Assembly (NCBI RefSeq): GCF_963675165.1
Contig: NC_087388.1
Coordinates: forward strand, 3,973,047-4,037,046
Reading direction: 5' to 3'
Length of the DNA: 64,000 bases
Source: Halichondria panicea
Taxonomy: Eukaryota; Porifera; Demospongiae; Suberitida; Halichondriidae
The notes beneath the pieces are model-generated. The model saw nothing but the letters and a program-made list of their open reading frames with translations, was not told the origin of the DNA and ran no database searches. A program made the translations under genes and the position numbers. Below are positions 11,183 to 22,185 of this stretch, piece by piece (the stretch's first letter is position 1; the number at the start of each line of letters is the position of its first letter).

Positions 11183-12458
11183 CTACTACATATTTATTTT
11201 GACTAATGCCTTGTGCTAACTCTAAGAAATGTAAAGACTATATACACACACATGTCACCTAAATGTACATGTATAAGCATTAATTAAGCCTATAATACCA
11301 CAAAAATTAGATAAGATTTAGATTTAATCCCCATTCCCGAATCTCAAGGTCGGGCGTTCAAGTGCTTCTTTGTTTATCATTTGTCTGTGTTTTCTGTTTT
11401 TAATTTTATTTTCTGTCCCCTGTGCCCCCCCCCCATTTGTTATTGTTGACAATAACCAGTACTGCCCACTTTGAATTCAGACTATATAACCTAAGTCCTT
11501 TAGATAATAGCCACTGCAAATGTAAGCTCACTTAATTAATAGGTATGTCCACCCAACCCATGGTATAGAGTAACAAAGCCACTGATAGGACCCCGTTGAG
11601 CAAAAGAATAAACTACCCGCACTGAGCACTACAGAATACATGTACCCTGCATACTTTTAAAACACCACAACCACGGTGTACGCCACATACAGCTTCCAGA
11701 ATGCCCTCAAAACATAAACTCAAACCATTGCCTTACTACCATAAAAGCATACAAAACAAAAACCCCAAAATAATGATACACCAAAATTAATGAAGATAGT
11801 GAAATTTACACATCACAATTAAGATCCACAAGTACATTACCACAATACACAAACCTGCCCCATTACATAAAGAAACATCACATGATAATCCTAAAAATAG
11901 TCTATCAATCTCCTCTCCACCTGGCCTACCTGAAAGATGACAAGTGAACTAATGTAAGCTAAATGCATGCACACACTTTAAATACTGACATATATATATA
12001 TATAAGTAAGTAAGGTAACAACAGAGATGGGATTCCAAATGAAAATTCAGAATTGAGCATTCCGTGTTGAACAAGATAGGATGTGTGGTTGAAAGCCATC
12101 ATCCACCCTATACCCTTTGTATACCTTCTATAAACACACAAACACACTACCGTATACCTCGCTTGCGCATGCGCACCGAGGCATAATAAGTATGTACACG
12201 ATGCACAAATAACATGACATGTTATGACTTATTATTACATGTATTATTAGTCAGGCTCATTCTATATAATCATATAATTATACATGCATGTAAAATAAAA
12301 CTAATGAGTCAGAATCCACATTTTAACTTCACCACCGTGCAGCTATAATGCTCCACATTCTTGGATACATGCAGTTCCCAAATTCAATTATAGACGGGTA
12401 GTAATTTTAGCGTTAATAAATGTGGTAGGCTGGGAAACTAAAGGAGTGGCCTTAAACC
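11183..12458. other. Intergenic stretch, no gene seen
   Basis: AT-rich sequence with no convincing exon on either strand. A segment near 12150-12185 (ACCTCGCTTGCGCATGCGCACCGAGG) recurs in reverse orientation near 15995-16030, so it is a dispersed repeat. Confidence 0.55.
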
Positions 12459-12540
12459 CTAGCCTCGTTCCTAGCAAGCCGATTTTCTCTAAATGACCTA
12501 GTGTTATTTTAGAGACAACTCGGACTGGGAACGAGGCTAG
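12459..12540. mobile_element. 82-bp MITE with CTAGCCTCG ends
   Basis: Begins CTAGCCTCGTT and ends AACGAGGCTAG, flanked by near-identical TTAAACC. Its ends match those of the 582-bp elements at 20653 and 56288, so it may be a short internal-deletion relative. Confidence 0.6.
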
Positions 12541-12856
12541 GTTAAACCCATAATTACAGACACTTTTAATATAGCCTTTGTATAGGCTATAGTATTGCTA
12601 ATAAGGTTTAATATAAATAAATTCACTGCATCACATGTCTACTTCATTGCAGATGCAGTACTGCTAATGACATTCATGGTGTTCACATACAGTCCTTCAT
12701 CAACAACATAATTTTAACAAAAATGGACATATCGATAAAAATTAATGTGCCAGTACAAAATAAGTGAACCCATGCATGCATGGGTCAGAAACTAGTATAT
12801 ATATATAATTACAATGTTATATCAGAAATAATAATTTTGATATAGTCCCAGCAATG

Positions 12857-12866
12857 CAGTTTATTT
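12857..12866 (-). terminator. Poly(A) signal for the cysteine-rich membrane protein gene
   Basis: On the minus strand AATAAATAAA follows the stop codon at 12868 within a few bases, a double AATAAA hexamer at the right place for 3' end formation. Confidence 0.5.
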
Positions 12867-12867
12867 A

Positions 12868-13887
12868 TTAACAAGTAAAGATATCGTAGCAATTACTCCA
12901 AAATATTTCAAAAGCAACACTAAAACAAGTAAAGGTGAAAAAACCTACTTGTGCACAACACTCGTCGTGTGTTTCACAGAAGTTGTGAACGCAGCAATCA
13001 CCACACACAAAACTCCAACAAAAGCAATCTGCGCCACACATCCCAAAACAAGCATTGGTGTATTTTTGATAGGGACACTGCCCTGCCCCACATTGAGCTC
13101 CGTTTGCCGGACAATTCACAGTCCTTCTCTGTCGCAGATTACTACTCTTACTTGAATGACTAGGCATTGTTGGAACAGTCTCTACACTAGCTTTTGCATT
13201 CGATAGCTTTAGAGCAAACACATAGAACCTCATTACAGCTTGAGAGTCCTCTCCTTTAATTCCAGTATTACCTAGGGCCAGGGCAGCTTCGATAATTAGT
13301 TTTGCTTGAGGACTCATTGAAAGGTTTTTCAGAGAATCATGGGATTTTTTGGCAACTGTCTTATTGTCCATCTTTTCAAGCATTTCAGTGGTCATATTCT
13401 CATAACCCATCATAATGGATTCCATTGTGTCTATGTTGCTTTCGGGAATAACGTATTCGTCATTAGGACCCTGTTTATTTTTCATCAAGAGAAAGGCTGT
13501 GCTATTCATTTCCATCATGATCATGGGTGATTCCCTCAGATGCACCATCATTATAATCAACTCACCATCTGCCGTGCTCACTATGTAGTAAAAGTGGGTG
13601 CCGTTCACTGTACTCTGGAAATGAATACCACCTTGGGCACCATAATACTCCCCTTCAAGCTTGTTATTTGAAACGAACACATTTTGAAGTCCAGAGACTT
13701 GTTGCTGCTGTGTGGTAGAGATTCCCACACCAATACTAATGGTCAGCACAGCTGTAATGAGCAGAGCTACACAGGTTAATATCAATACGGCCACGAGCAC
13801 TGGAGAGAGTTTGGGTTTCTTTGACTGAGGGGTGATCTCACGGTTAGGCTCGAAGTAGTGCTGGTGCTTGACCGAAGAAGAATCCAT
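12868..13887 (-). CDS. Type II membrane precursor with furin-like site and Cys-rich C-terminal domain
   Basis: An uninterrupted frame of 339 residues. The N-terminus is cytosolic-like and basic, with one transmembrane helix at about residues 29-54. A lumenal/extracellular region with several N-glycosylation sequons follows. At 252-255 there is RQRR, a furin-type cleavage site, and after it a compact domain with about 19 cysteines. That domain contains FGMCGADCFCW, CGDCC and CETHDECC. The HDECC motif resembles the Cys-His-Asp helix of phospholipase A2-like folds, but no calcium-loop motif is evident, so enzyme activity is not claimed. The layout (membrane anchor, folded stem, furin site, small Cys-rich product) suggests release of a disulfide-rich peptide. 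The gene lies between the two duplicated loci on the opposite strand and has no duplicate here. Its start ATG at 13887 fits the transmembrane topology. Confidence 0.82.
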   Translation of the reverse strand: MDSSSVKHQHYFEPNREITPQSKKPKLSPVLVAVLILTCVALLITAVLTISIGVGISTTQQQQVSGLQNVFVSNNKLEGEYYGAQGGIHFQSTVNGTHFYYIVSTADGELIIMMVHLRESPMIMMEMNSTAFLLMKNKQGPNDEYVIPESNIDTMESIMMGYENMTTEMLEKMDNKTVAKKSHDSLKNLSMSPQAKLIIEAALALGNTGIKGEDSQAVMRFYVFALKLSNAKASVETVPTMPSHSSKSSNLRQRRTVNCPANGAQCGAGQCPYQKYTNACFGMCGADCFCWSFVCGDCCVHNFCETHDECCAQVGFFTFTCFSVAFEIFWSNCYDIFTC

Positions 13888-14085
13888 AGAATTAATCTAG
13901 ATCTAGATATAAACACGTCTATACCAAAAGTCTAAATCTGCAAAACTAGCTAGACCTAGAGCCTAGAGATGAACTTATTATTTATAGGTTGTTATTCTAG
14001 TTGTTATACACATCTTTTAACTTACTGTACAAACATGGGGCATGTGTATTGGGTGGGAGGATCTGGAACACAGCACAACAATTAA

Positions 14086-14097
14086 TGCGCATGCGCA
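14086..14097. promoter_or_regulatory. NRF1-like palindromic site upstream of kinase copy 2
   Basis: TGCGCATGCGCA lies about 117 bp before the copy 2 start codon, in the same flanking context (AATTAATGCGCATGCGCAATCC) as copy 1. The spacing to the ATG differs because copy 2 carries extra sequence here. Confidence 0.5.
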
Positions 14098-14213
14098 ATC
14101 CAAAGGATCACATTCTCCCTAGATCTAGTTGGGTGTGGCCCGAGTTTTCAGGCCATGCCCAACTACTTTCACCTACTTTTGACTTCTTGATCTTCTATGA
14201 CATCGACAGCAAC

Positions 14214-16048
14214 ATGGCTGCACTTACTAAAGACTTGGATGAGCTAGTGGTGCTGGTAGAAGGCCTTGACCTGGAGGACAACAGAGCTGGTTCTGGTGCT
14301 TATGGGGTTGTCTTCAGAGTGACTGTAAAGGGGAGAGAATGTATTGCCAAGAAGCTCCACAGCATCTTGCTCAAAGCTGGCGACTACTATCCAGTGGACC
14401 AGAGAGATTCCATTATTGAAAAGTTCCGCAATGAGTGTCGTATTCTAAGTGGTCTGGAGCATCCGAACGTTGTAACATTTATTGGAATCCACTACGGTCG
14501 AGACAAGAACGATCTTAGTCTGATCATGGAACGTCTGCACACTGACGTAGCTGCTTTTGTACAATCCCACCCTCAAACACCCATCGCTGAGAGAATTCAT
14601 ATTTTGTGGGATGTGTCAAAGGGCCTTCAATATCTCCACTCGCTGACCCCTCCCCTCATACACCGTGACCTTACTGCTCCCAACATCCTGCTCACTGATG
14701 ACCTGACTGCCAAGATAGGAGACTTGGGAGTATCCAGATACGTGGACCTTGACGCATTGTCGAGGCTGCTAACGAAAGCTCCTGGAAACGTATACTACAT
14801 GTCTCCCGAAGCAAGAGACGAGAATCCGCAGTACACTGTCAAGCTGGACATTTTCTCCTTCGGTACTCTCATTATCCACACATTCATTGGCCAAGTTCCT
14901 GCCTTACATGATGTACCCTACAATCAGCAAGCTCTAAAGCTCAGTGAAGAGGGAAAGATCGAGTTAACGAAAAGAAGAAGGGCTATTCAACAGATGACCA
15001 CAGACCACTGCATGTATCCTCTCATTGTCCGCTGTCTCCATGACAAACCTGCTCCCAGACCAACTGCAGACGAAATGCACCAGTCACTGCAAGAGTTGTG
15101 TACGAGGTACCCAACCAAGGTAATTCTATTCTTCGAGTGTTTGCTTTTTTAATATTAAAATTTCAATAGGCGTTTCAAAAGGTGGAGATTAAGGCTGCTC
15201 TAAGGCAGCGTCTAAAGGAAGGAGATACGTGGTAAGTATACTTATAGTAATTATGGATTGTTAAATAAAAGTTAAAATAATTTCTCTAAACTGTACAGGT
15301 ACCTGGTTGGCTTCCAGTGGATGGAGCAATGGAAGAGGTATGTAGGATACAACGAACAAGCCTCTCCTGGTGATGGATCTGAAGCTGAAGTTGAAAATCC
15401 TGGAAAGATTAACAACGACGCTCTCCTGACAGGTCAGGGATTGTATTAACTAACATACACATGTAGCTCTATAATGTTGTGATCCCTAATATAGGTGGGA
15501 TTCTACGAGAGGATCTCAAGGATATGAATGACTATTTCCTCATTCCAGAGTCTGCCTGGAACAAACTGGTCTCTTGGTATGGCATCTGCTCAAATTCGAA
15601 CACCATTACAAGGTACATGTAGATAATTACTTACATGTACATGTACCCGTAGGATTCTTGTTTCTCTTCATCAAAACACAAACACTTTTTACATGCTTGC
15701 AGGAAAGTTGTTCAGGGGGGTCATGGCTTGATGGTGGAAATCTACCTCCAAGTTCTCACCTTGAGTGTTTACCCTAACCTAAAAGAGATCAAGTGTAGAA
15801 AGTTCAGCCGTTCAGACACTATTGGTGAGTACAGTAGAACCTCACTAATCCGAATAGAGCCAGACCTCATTGGATTATTAACGGATGTCATTAATTGATT
15901 ATTAACGAAGACACTTTTGTAAATGTATTATGATATTACTGTGGCCAGAAGGGCTCTCTTCATTTTCTTTGCAGTGGCCATTGTTTGAGCAGTTTATTAT
16001 GCCTCGGTGCGCATGCGCAAGCGAGGTGTACGGTAGTGTGTTTGTGTG

Positions 16049-16091
<43 letters not shown>

Positions 16092-19000
16092 CTGTGTGTG
16101 TGTGTAGACTGCTACAGCTGCTCAAGGATGAATCAAGTGCAAGTAAGAGTTTCTATAGGCTTCCAGTCATGTTTACTTGAATTTTAATTCGTGGATTTGC
16201 AAAATAAATGCTTCGTTCTCGAGTTATGCTTAGTTTTGCTTACTTGGAATGCCATTGCAGCCTTTTCAGAAGAGCACTTAGCCAAACTTGTTTACCGAAT
16301 GTTGCTACTCTACTTAGTAGTTAGCTCTGCACTAGCTGCAAGAGTGAGAAGAGAGCTGCAAGGCTCTGCAGACAGCATCCATTAATTTTAGACTTGAACT
16401 TTTGGCATCGATCGTTTTTAACAGCAATCATGGTCAATCATTACCAACTCTTTGAGTTTGCATGCATGATTGGACTGAATAAAAGCAGCTTTATGTTATG
16501 TAGCTTTGGCATCTCCACCGAGGCATCAGCACCTGCGGTGCTTTCATTAATAAAATTATTGCTGATTCAGCAATGAAAGTTAGATTGCGCATGCGCAATA
16601 GTCTATTCTACTGACAGCCCCTCCTCTTTTTCAGTTTGCCGTATTTGCGAGGATTCGGACTAAAGAGGTCCGGATTAGCGAGGTTTTACTGTAATTGTGG
16701 CTGGCTTTTCACATTGTTTTAAAAGATGTAGGTAGCATCTAATACAGGGGCCAATCCAGAGGGTGATTTTGGAGGGCTGAAGCCCCCATTTTGTAAAAAT
16801 TACCTATGTATTTAGTCTGAGGAGGTTACAACAATTTTGACACCAACTTGTTATTATGCATCTGTATAGGTTCACTTGAGACTACAGCCAAGCGTATAAT
16901 TGATCTAACTACAAAACAAACCTCACAACATGCATGGCTAAGAGCAATTATAAATTCCGGAGTGCATAGGTCAACTATTGCTGTTGCTGAATCAGCTTAT
17001 TTTGTCCTTATTTAATACGGTCATAATGTGCATGCAGCAAACACTGCATGTTTTTGTGTGTTCACTTTCCTACGTACCGTATAGCGTGAAACATTCGAGG
17101 TGCTTCATTTCGCTGTTTTCGATGGTTAGCAATCATACATGAAAATTGTCTTGAACTGCTATAACGTTTAAATATTAAAAGCGTGGCCTGGGAATGCTTC
17201 CGGTAAGCAGTCAACTCAAAACATTTATTCAACAAAATGCTTTTTCCACAAAATTTGAGCGCCTCAAAATTGTGCGCTATACGGTATTCCACCATACACT
17301 CATTCATTCATTCATTGCGTAACGTGAAAGTTTGAAGGTCAAATTTTGAGGAAAGTTCAAAAATGAACGCCTCCCTCTAGTCGAACGGGGCTTCGCTCTT
17401 TTCTAACTAGCCCTCCCCCTTTTATTTTCTGGATCCGCCTCTGTAGTATTCGTTATAGTGGTATGTGGTTAATATACGTGTTATTGTACTGTTTATTACA
17501 TGTATACACACATGTTGCCATTATATTTTTCTTGCAGCCACTCTGCTGCAAGGCACTAAAGAGGAGTTTGAGATACCTGCTGAAGTGGATTGCCGGACCC
17601 ACTGCTATGTAAACAGTACTTTTAGGCTGCTTTCTAATGGCAGTGAAACCCTTCAAACATCGGGCCTGTTTGAAGATCAGGTGGCTGAATTTTGTTGGTA
17701 TAATTATGTGAATTACTATTGTTGCATAGAGTGCTACGGACACTGTCATCTTTGTGTTGGAAAAGCAGAATGATGATGGGACGTGGCCACAAGTCAGCTC
17801 GTGAGTGCAAAGCAACTTAGTATTTTGAATTAACACTTTAACTTTCATTAAAGCCCGCAACATCAAAAGTTGGAGATAGAGGCAGCTCTTGAACAGAAGC
17901 TTAGAGCAGGCGAGAGCTGGTAAATCTCATTTATGTAGTAAGATGTATGTACATGTATGATTACCTGCTGTTATCTTTTAATCGTGTGTTAGGTTTCTAG
18001 TTGATGCTAACTGGATGAGAAAGTGGAAAATGTTTGTTTCTGTTTCCCCGATTGACAGTACAAACCCTGGCCCTGTAGAAAACTCACAGTTATGCAAAGG
18101 TTATAGTTAGTGCAATAAAATTATATTATAATAGTAATAGTTATGATATAACTCTTTTATAGACAGTGATATGAGGCTGTATGACAACCTGATGGGCGGT
18201 GTAGACTATACACTGGTACCAGAGTCAGCATGGAACAAGTTGTGCTTCTGGTATGGTCTGAGTCCACAGTCAACGGCTATATCCAGGTGGGTATAAGTAT
18301 CACGTACTGTACCTTCATCTAAATATTCATCGTATAGGCGAGTGGTTGAGTGTGGTCCACTTGCAAGTGATTGTTTTGTGGAAGTTTATTTACTCAACCT
18401 CAAAATGTGCGTACACCCACATCTCGAAAATGTCAAGACAAGGAAGTTTAGCAGAGCTGACACTGTTGGTGAGTATAGATAGTTATTTGATACATACCGA
18501 CGTAGTGCTGCTATACATGCACATGTGTATATAATCCATGGATGGTTGTATAATTATGCACTATAGGTGAATTAGAATTTGCAATTAGAGAGGCGTTCAG
18601 TGTTCCCCGGAGTACTGAATCTCGTTGCCCAACACTCAAAAGCAAAAAGCTCAACCCCAACCGCTCATTGCTGGAAGCAGGTCTCCATTCTGGACAGGTT
18701 TTGTTTGAGAGCATTTCCTAGATTTAAAAATAAATGCGGTTTTTTTATAGACAGTGCTGCTACTAACTGTGCCACCATCTTTAGAGACTCAGAGGATGGA
18801 GATTCGAACCTCACTAAAACAGCAATTAAAGAATGGAGACATCTGGTATGAGAATTATAAACAATAACTTTGTCTGTAATATGCCTTAACTTTCCTGCAG
18901 GTACTTAGTGGACATTCGCTGGATGAAACAATGGAAAAAGTATGTTGGTTACGACATGTGGGACCAGTCGTCAGCTGGCAAGGAGTCCGCAAACCCAGGG

Positions 19001-22000
19001 CCTCTGGACAACTCTAACCTGTTCAAAGGTGAGTGAGTGAGTGCTCATACTGTAAAGAACAATTCAGACAATTCAGAAGAATTCAGACCGCCCACGGGTA
19101 TAGTAGTCCATTGGTTTGTTTACCTGGAGCCTATAGCTCTGCGTTTACAGCATGAATAGCCTTCACACAACAAGTTAAGTGGCATATTTTGATGTTAATA
19201 AAGCCTTGTTAAATTTGCACATGTAGCCAACGTGGTACGTATTTACAGCTGAAGTGATCCTGTACCAGGAACAATGGAAAAGGGTCACTAAAGTAGAAAG
19301 CTAGAATTATGATTAGGGTTGTTGCTTCTTTATCCCTAGTACCAGGAGCCGTATTTCTAAGACTCTAGACTTCTTTGTTTACTTATTTTGCTGTGATCCT
19401 AGTCCAGAGTGCATGTCTCATCCACACTAAAGCACCGTTCTCTAAAGTTTCAGCTAGCCTCTAGAGTCTATAAAATGTCATTGCTCGTGTTACTTGCTAC
19501 TTAGCCAGCTTCCATGCTTCATATAATACTGCATTATTGTATTCATGTAAACAGCCGAGGGTTAGCACTTCAGTGCTCTAGTTTAGTTGTTAGTCTTCAA
19601 ACATTATGAAGTGTTCCCACAGACGGTTGTCTTCGTGAGCACCTGATGGATGAGTTAGACTACTATCTTCTCCCCAAGTCAGCTTGGAACAAACTAGCAT
19701 CTTGGTACGGTCTCAGTCCAAAGTCAAAGGTCATCTCAAGGTGGAGTTATATATGTATATTTATTGATACGACATTGTTTAGATCTATTGGTCAACCACA
19801 GGTGGGTGGTTGAGTATGGACTGTACATGAATCACTGCAAAGTGGAGGTGTATCTGCTGGAATTTAAACTGTGTGTACACCCTAACCTAAATCATATCAA
19901 AAAGAGGGAGTTTAGCAGAAGTGACACTGTCGGTGAGTACATTGTATTTCGAGACAATGTTAGTGTTTGTAAAGACAGTATTGTGCATGTGATTATATAG
20001 GTGCTGTACATGTACATGTACATGTATGTAGTGTTATGTTCGTGGAATCCATTGTGTATCGAATTGCGAAACAAATTGCCACCCATAGGTCGCGGTTAAA
20101 TTAATCTTTTAAGCACATTCGTAATCACATGGTTAGCATACTCTGAGACTAAGGCTTGCATCACGTTATAATTATAGTCTCGCGGGTGCATGCATTTTTT
20201 GGGAGGGAACAGCTGCTAATAAATGCACCTGGTTTGATAAGTTAACGAATATTTTGCACGTGACTACATTCCTCAGTACAACAGAATCAGCAATAGTGAC
20301 CAGACGTTCCCTTCCGCGCTCGCGAGACTACATCAGTTGCATGTCTTACACTCCCACTCTTTTATTGTGAGTGTTGATGTATTATGCATTCACAGCTGAT
20401 TTGGAGTCTGCTATTAGAGAGGAGTTTGGTGTCCCCCCAGCCGAAGAGTGCAGAGTGTGGCATCGCTATATGACACACACCTATGAGCTATTGTCAAAAG
20501 CTGACCAATTTCTGCAGGATGCTGGACTCTACAATGGGCAGGTATAAGCAGTCATCAACATTTCATGCAATTTCCCTGCTTGTAATACTCGGCAAGCTTT
20601 TTCGATTGCGAATTAAAAGTAGATTGCAAACGAAAGACACGCAAAGAGTGAGCTAGCCTCGATCCCAGGCCGCACTTCCCACTTCACTTAGGGAAGTGGG
20701 CCTGGTATCGACTGCTTGCGCATACGCTAATATCCCCCCGGTATCTGGGGGCTTTGGATAACATCGTATATGCTCAGTAAAACTATGACATCACAACGAA
20801 CGGAAGTGGATTGAAGGAAGTAGATAGAAAGTTCTATTGAAGGTTTCGGATAGCATTCTCTGATAGCTACCCTTAGCCTGCTATGTTAACAAAAGACTCA
20901 CAGCCTGCAACAGTGTGGATGACGATCGTCTGAAAGGAGTGAAAGCTGACAAGAGCCTATATGGACAGGCCACGCCCATTTAACACTAACTTTGGTGAAA
21001 GTCTACTATACTACTGCTACTGTTCTATCAGAAGAAAATAGCAGTACAACAAACCTACACAGCTCTGTCTCTAGCTAGCTAGCTATATAGCTCTGTGTAT
21101 GACTTTTAAGATATTTTCTCTGATGAATCCAGTATTATAGGAAATTTTATGGGAAAAAACATCCAATAATTTGGCGCATGCGCAAGCAGTCGATAGCAGG
21201 CCTTCTTTCCTATGAAGGCCGGTGAAGGAGGCTAAGAGTGAGCATGCATGAACATGCAATTTGTATAGTAAAAAATGCAATAGGGCTGGTACAGTACTAT
21301 AGCCTTGTGAATGCTCCAAATTATTGGATATTTTTCCCGTTGATTTACTGAGCATACACGTTGTTATCCTGCGTTAGCCGGTATCTGGCTAATGATTAGC
21401 GCATGCGCAAGCAGTCGATACCAGGCCCACTCTTCGAGGTAGTGCGGCCTGGGATCGAGGCTAGTACAGTACGTGTCATTCGCAAATGATTAATTCGAAA
21501 CCCAGTATATATAAAGTTACATGACTGTACATAGCTAAGTTCAGAATCTTTTGCTTGTCAAAATTGATGACATTAATTTTGATCAAACTTTGTTTCCCAG
21601 ACCATCGTCTTGGAGGTGAAGAATGAAGATGGGTCATGGCCAAGAACCACCTCGTAAGGCAGCGTTTTATCTGCTTTATGTTTTACATTCATTGATGCAG
21701 TGTTGTTGTCGATGCACGATGATTGCGTTCTAGTGACAATCTAAAGTGTGAAGTAATCAAAAACTAGAGTGGATTCTTCTTACCTATTATATTTTTCTCT
21801 TTTTGTGGCGCAAGTCTCTATAGCTGTACTACATCAGTTTTACATAATTTTTTTGTCTGTGTACAGTATACATAGTATACTATATATATGAGAGGGAAGT
21901 GCGGCCTTGGGATCTAGGCTATTACTCTGCATGCTCATTATTTTGCTATAACTGGTGGGTGGGGCTCAATCCTCCCTCTCTAGGCGTGTCAGATTTATAG

Positions 22001-22185
22001 CTGGCTTCCTTTTTTTTTGCAGGATTGTAAATAAGAGACCGTTTAGATCTACAGAAGCACATCTGTGTGGTGGTTCTCAGTTTCAACTTCAAACAAGCCA
22101 TGGACAACCAACCCCTCCTTGGTCCCCAGTACAACCAGCCTCAGGGTGGCTACTCTCCCCCTCAGGCACAGCAACCTACTGGTAA
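14214..22185 (+). CDS. Protein kinase with three DUSP-ubiquitin-like modules, copy 2 (intact)
   Basis: Nineteen exons keep one frame: 14214-15119, 15170-15231, 15299-15432, 15495-15612, 15703-15824, 17538-17680, 17730-17800, 17854-17919, 17993-18099, 18163-18286, 18338-18468, 18567-18697, 18751-18845, 18901-19028, 19623-19740, 19802-19932, 20396-20541, 21601-21653, 22023-22185; about 982 residues. Kinase domain at 1-302: GSGAYG 26-31, Lys46, Glu74, HRD 150-152, Asn157, DLG 170-172, SPE 197-199, so catalytic residues are present. DUSP1 303-447, UBL1 448-518, DUSP2 519-661, UBL2 662-715, DUSP3 716-862, UBL3 863-929. DUSP and UBL pieces match USP4/USP15-type deubiquitinase N-termini ([44 protein letters not shown]), but no protease domain follows. 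The end is uncertain: reading past the exon 18 donor gives TCG TAA at once, an alternative stop at 21656. The exon 9 donor (GTTATA) is weak. Confidence 0.88.
15830..16693. mobile_element. Inverted-repeat element in intron 5 of copy 2, containing a (GT)n run
   Basis: Begins TACAGTAGAACCTCACTAATCCG and ends CGGATTAGCGAGGTTTTACTGTA. It starts 6 bp after the exon 5 donor and has no counterpart at that place in copy 1, so it probably inserted after the duplication. The termini resemble the element at 42388-42808. Confidence 0.75.
16035..16106. repeat. (GT)n microsatellite
   Basis: About 70 bp of nearly pure GT repeats with a few interruptions, inside the inverted-repeat element in intron 5 of kinase copy 2. 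Confidence 0.95.
16745..17443. mobile_element. Inverted-repeat element related to 3389-3831, with nested MITE
   Basis: Starts CAGGGGCCAATCCAGAGGG and ends near GGATCCGCCTCTG, a diverged relative of the element in intron 5 of copy 1. A family A MITE sits inside it. Confidence 0.5.
17075..17286. mobile_element. MITE with CCGTATAGCG ends (family A)
   Basis: Starts TACCGTATAGCGTGAAA and ends GCGCTATACGGTA, about 212 bp, noncoding, nested inside a larger repeat. Confidence 0.8.
20175..20330. mobile_element. Short inverted-repeat element, TAGTCTCGCG ends
   Basis: Equivalent of the element at 7114-7268 in the duplicated locus, in the same intron. Confidence 0.65.
20653..21234. mobile_element. 582-bp hAT-like nonautonomous element with 8-bp target duplication
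   Basis: Begins CTAGCCTCGATCCCAGGCC and ends GGAGGCTA. It is flanked on both sides by AGAGTGAG (20645-20652 and 21235-21242). Copy 1 of the locus has one uninterrupted AGAGTGAG at the equivalent intron position (near 7590), i.e. the empty site. Another copy of the same length is at 56288-56869. An 8-bp duplication suggests the hAT superfamily. Confidence 0.85.

Noticed and set aside
12868-13120. Active phospholipase A2 at the C-terminus of the membrane precursor
   Set aside because: Only the CxxHDxCC-like motif is present; the calcium-binding loop and the usual spacing of catalytic residues are not seen.
15930-16187. Open frame with a long Cys-Val run
   Set aside because: It is the translation of the (GT)n microsatellite inside a transposon in intron 5 of kinase copy 2.
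17453-17866. 137-residue minus-strand frame
   Set aside because: Antisense of the UBL1 exons of the kinase gene; no independent support.
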